Below are positions 13,022 through 13,034 of a stretch of DNA of 13,034 nt, one piece after another. The first letter of the stretch is position 1, and the number at the start of each line of letters is the position of its first letter. A program made the translations under genes and the position numbers. This DNA is from Desulfurococcales archaeon (lineage in GTDB: Archaea > Thermoproteota > Thermoprotei_A > Sulfolobales > NBVN01): NCBI GenBank assembly GCA_026986255.1, contig JALSOX010000015.1, positions 1-13,034 on the forward strand, given 5' to 3'. Under the pieces are notes generated by a model. That model did no database searches. It was given only the letters and a program-made list of their open reading frames with translations, and was not told the origin of the DNA.

Positions 13022-13034
13022 TGGAGCCGCCGGC
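13022..13034 (-). tRNA. Possible tRNA 3' end, cut by the window edge
   Basis: The minus strand reads GCCGGCGGCTCCA: an encoded CCA (13024-13022), U73, a possible acceptor 3' arm CGGCGGC (13026-13032) and two T-stem bases. Archaeal tRNA-Thr and tRNA-Cys often have U73. Only 13 nt are visible and chance is possible; it could also be part of the mobile-element remnant beside it. Confidence 0.3.

Noticed and set aside
1..13034. CRISPR arrays or long direct repeats
   Set aside because: No regularly spaced repeats were seen on reading through the window.

Overview
The window looks like a chromosomal segment of a thermophilic crenarchaeote (Thermoproteota), most like the Desulfurococcales/Sulfolobales side of the group. 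The reasons are a Sulfolobus-type TFB with a degenerate zinc ribbon, a crenarchaeal single-OB-fold SSB, an Rpo12 subunit ending in VKAI, archaeal class III pilin processing, and TATA-box promoters with short or no leaders. The taxonomic placement is inferred from protein resemblance alone.

Layout. (1) 1-5638, minus strand: a type IV pilus locus read right to left. It runs pilin, VirB11/GspE-type assembly ATPase, polytopic TadC/UpsF-like platform protein, then a very large cysteine-rich protein that leaves the left edge and has no listed ORF because it lacks a stop codon in the window. (2) 5727-6513, plus strand: a small winged-helix protein divergent from the pilin, then an unrecognised gene. 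(3) 6569-7057, plus: a stand-alone DUF123 (GIY-YIG-like) protein whose 3' end overlaps that of a convergent SSB-PqqD-like operon (7029-7796, minus). (4) 7978-8533, minus: the highlight, two halves of one tRNA with anticodon CAU encoded separately and in reversed order. Each half has its own TATA box about 26 bp upstream of its expected 5' end. The halves carry 14-nt perfectly complementary tails that form a textbook 3-4-3 bulge-helix-bulge, and splicing at 32/33 restores a perfect cloverleaf. (5) 8583-9072, minus: a monocluster ferredoxin and Rpo12. (6) 9403-10743: aIF1 (plus) convergent with TFB (minus). (7) 10744-11295: a gene-poor interval holding a candidate leaderless 36-residue Cys/His peptide. 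(8) 11296-12747, plus: an alkaline-phosphatase-superfamily phosphodiesterase that seems to start at a non-canonical ATT. (9) 12748-13034: a nested hairpin plus a decayed coding remnant resembling the right end of an IS605/TnpB-type element, and possibly the 3' end of another tRNA at the right edge.

Most of the window is information-processing housekeeping (SSB, Rpo12, aIF1, TFB, tRNA) beside a surface-appendage locus. The strongest candidate for something not previously described is the trans-spliced split tRNA. Secondary leads are the AUU-initiated phosphodiesterase, the cysteine-paired giant protein of the pilus operon, and the small leaderless peptide.
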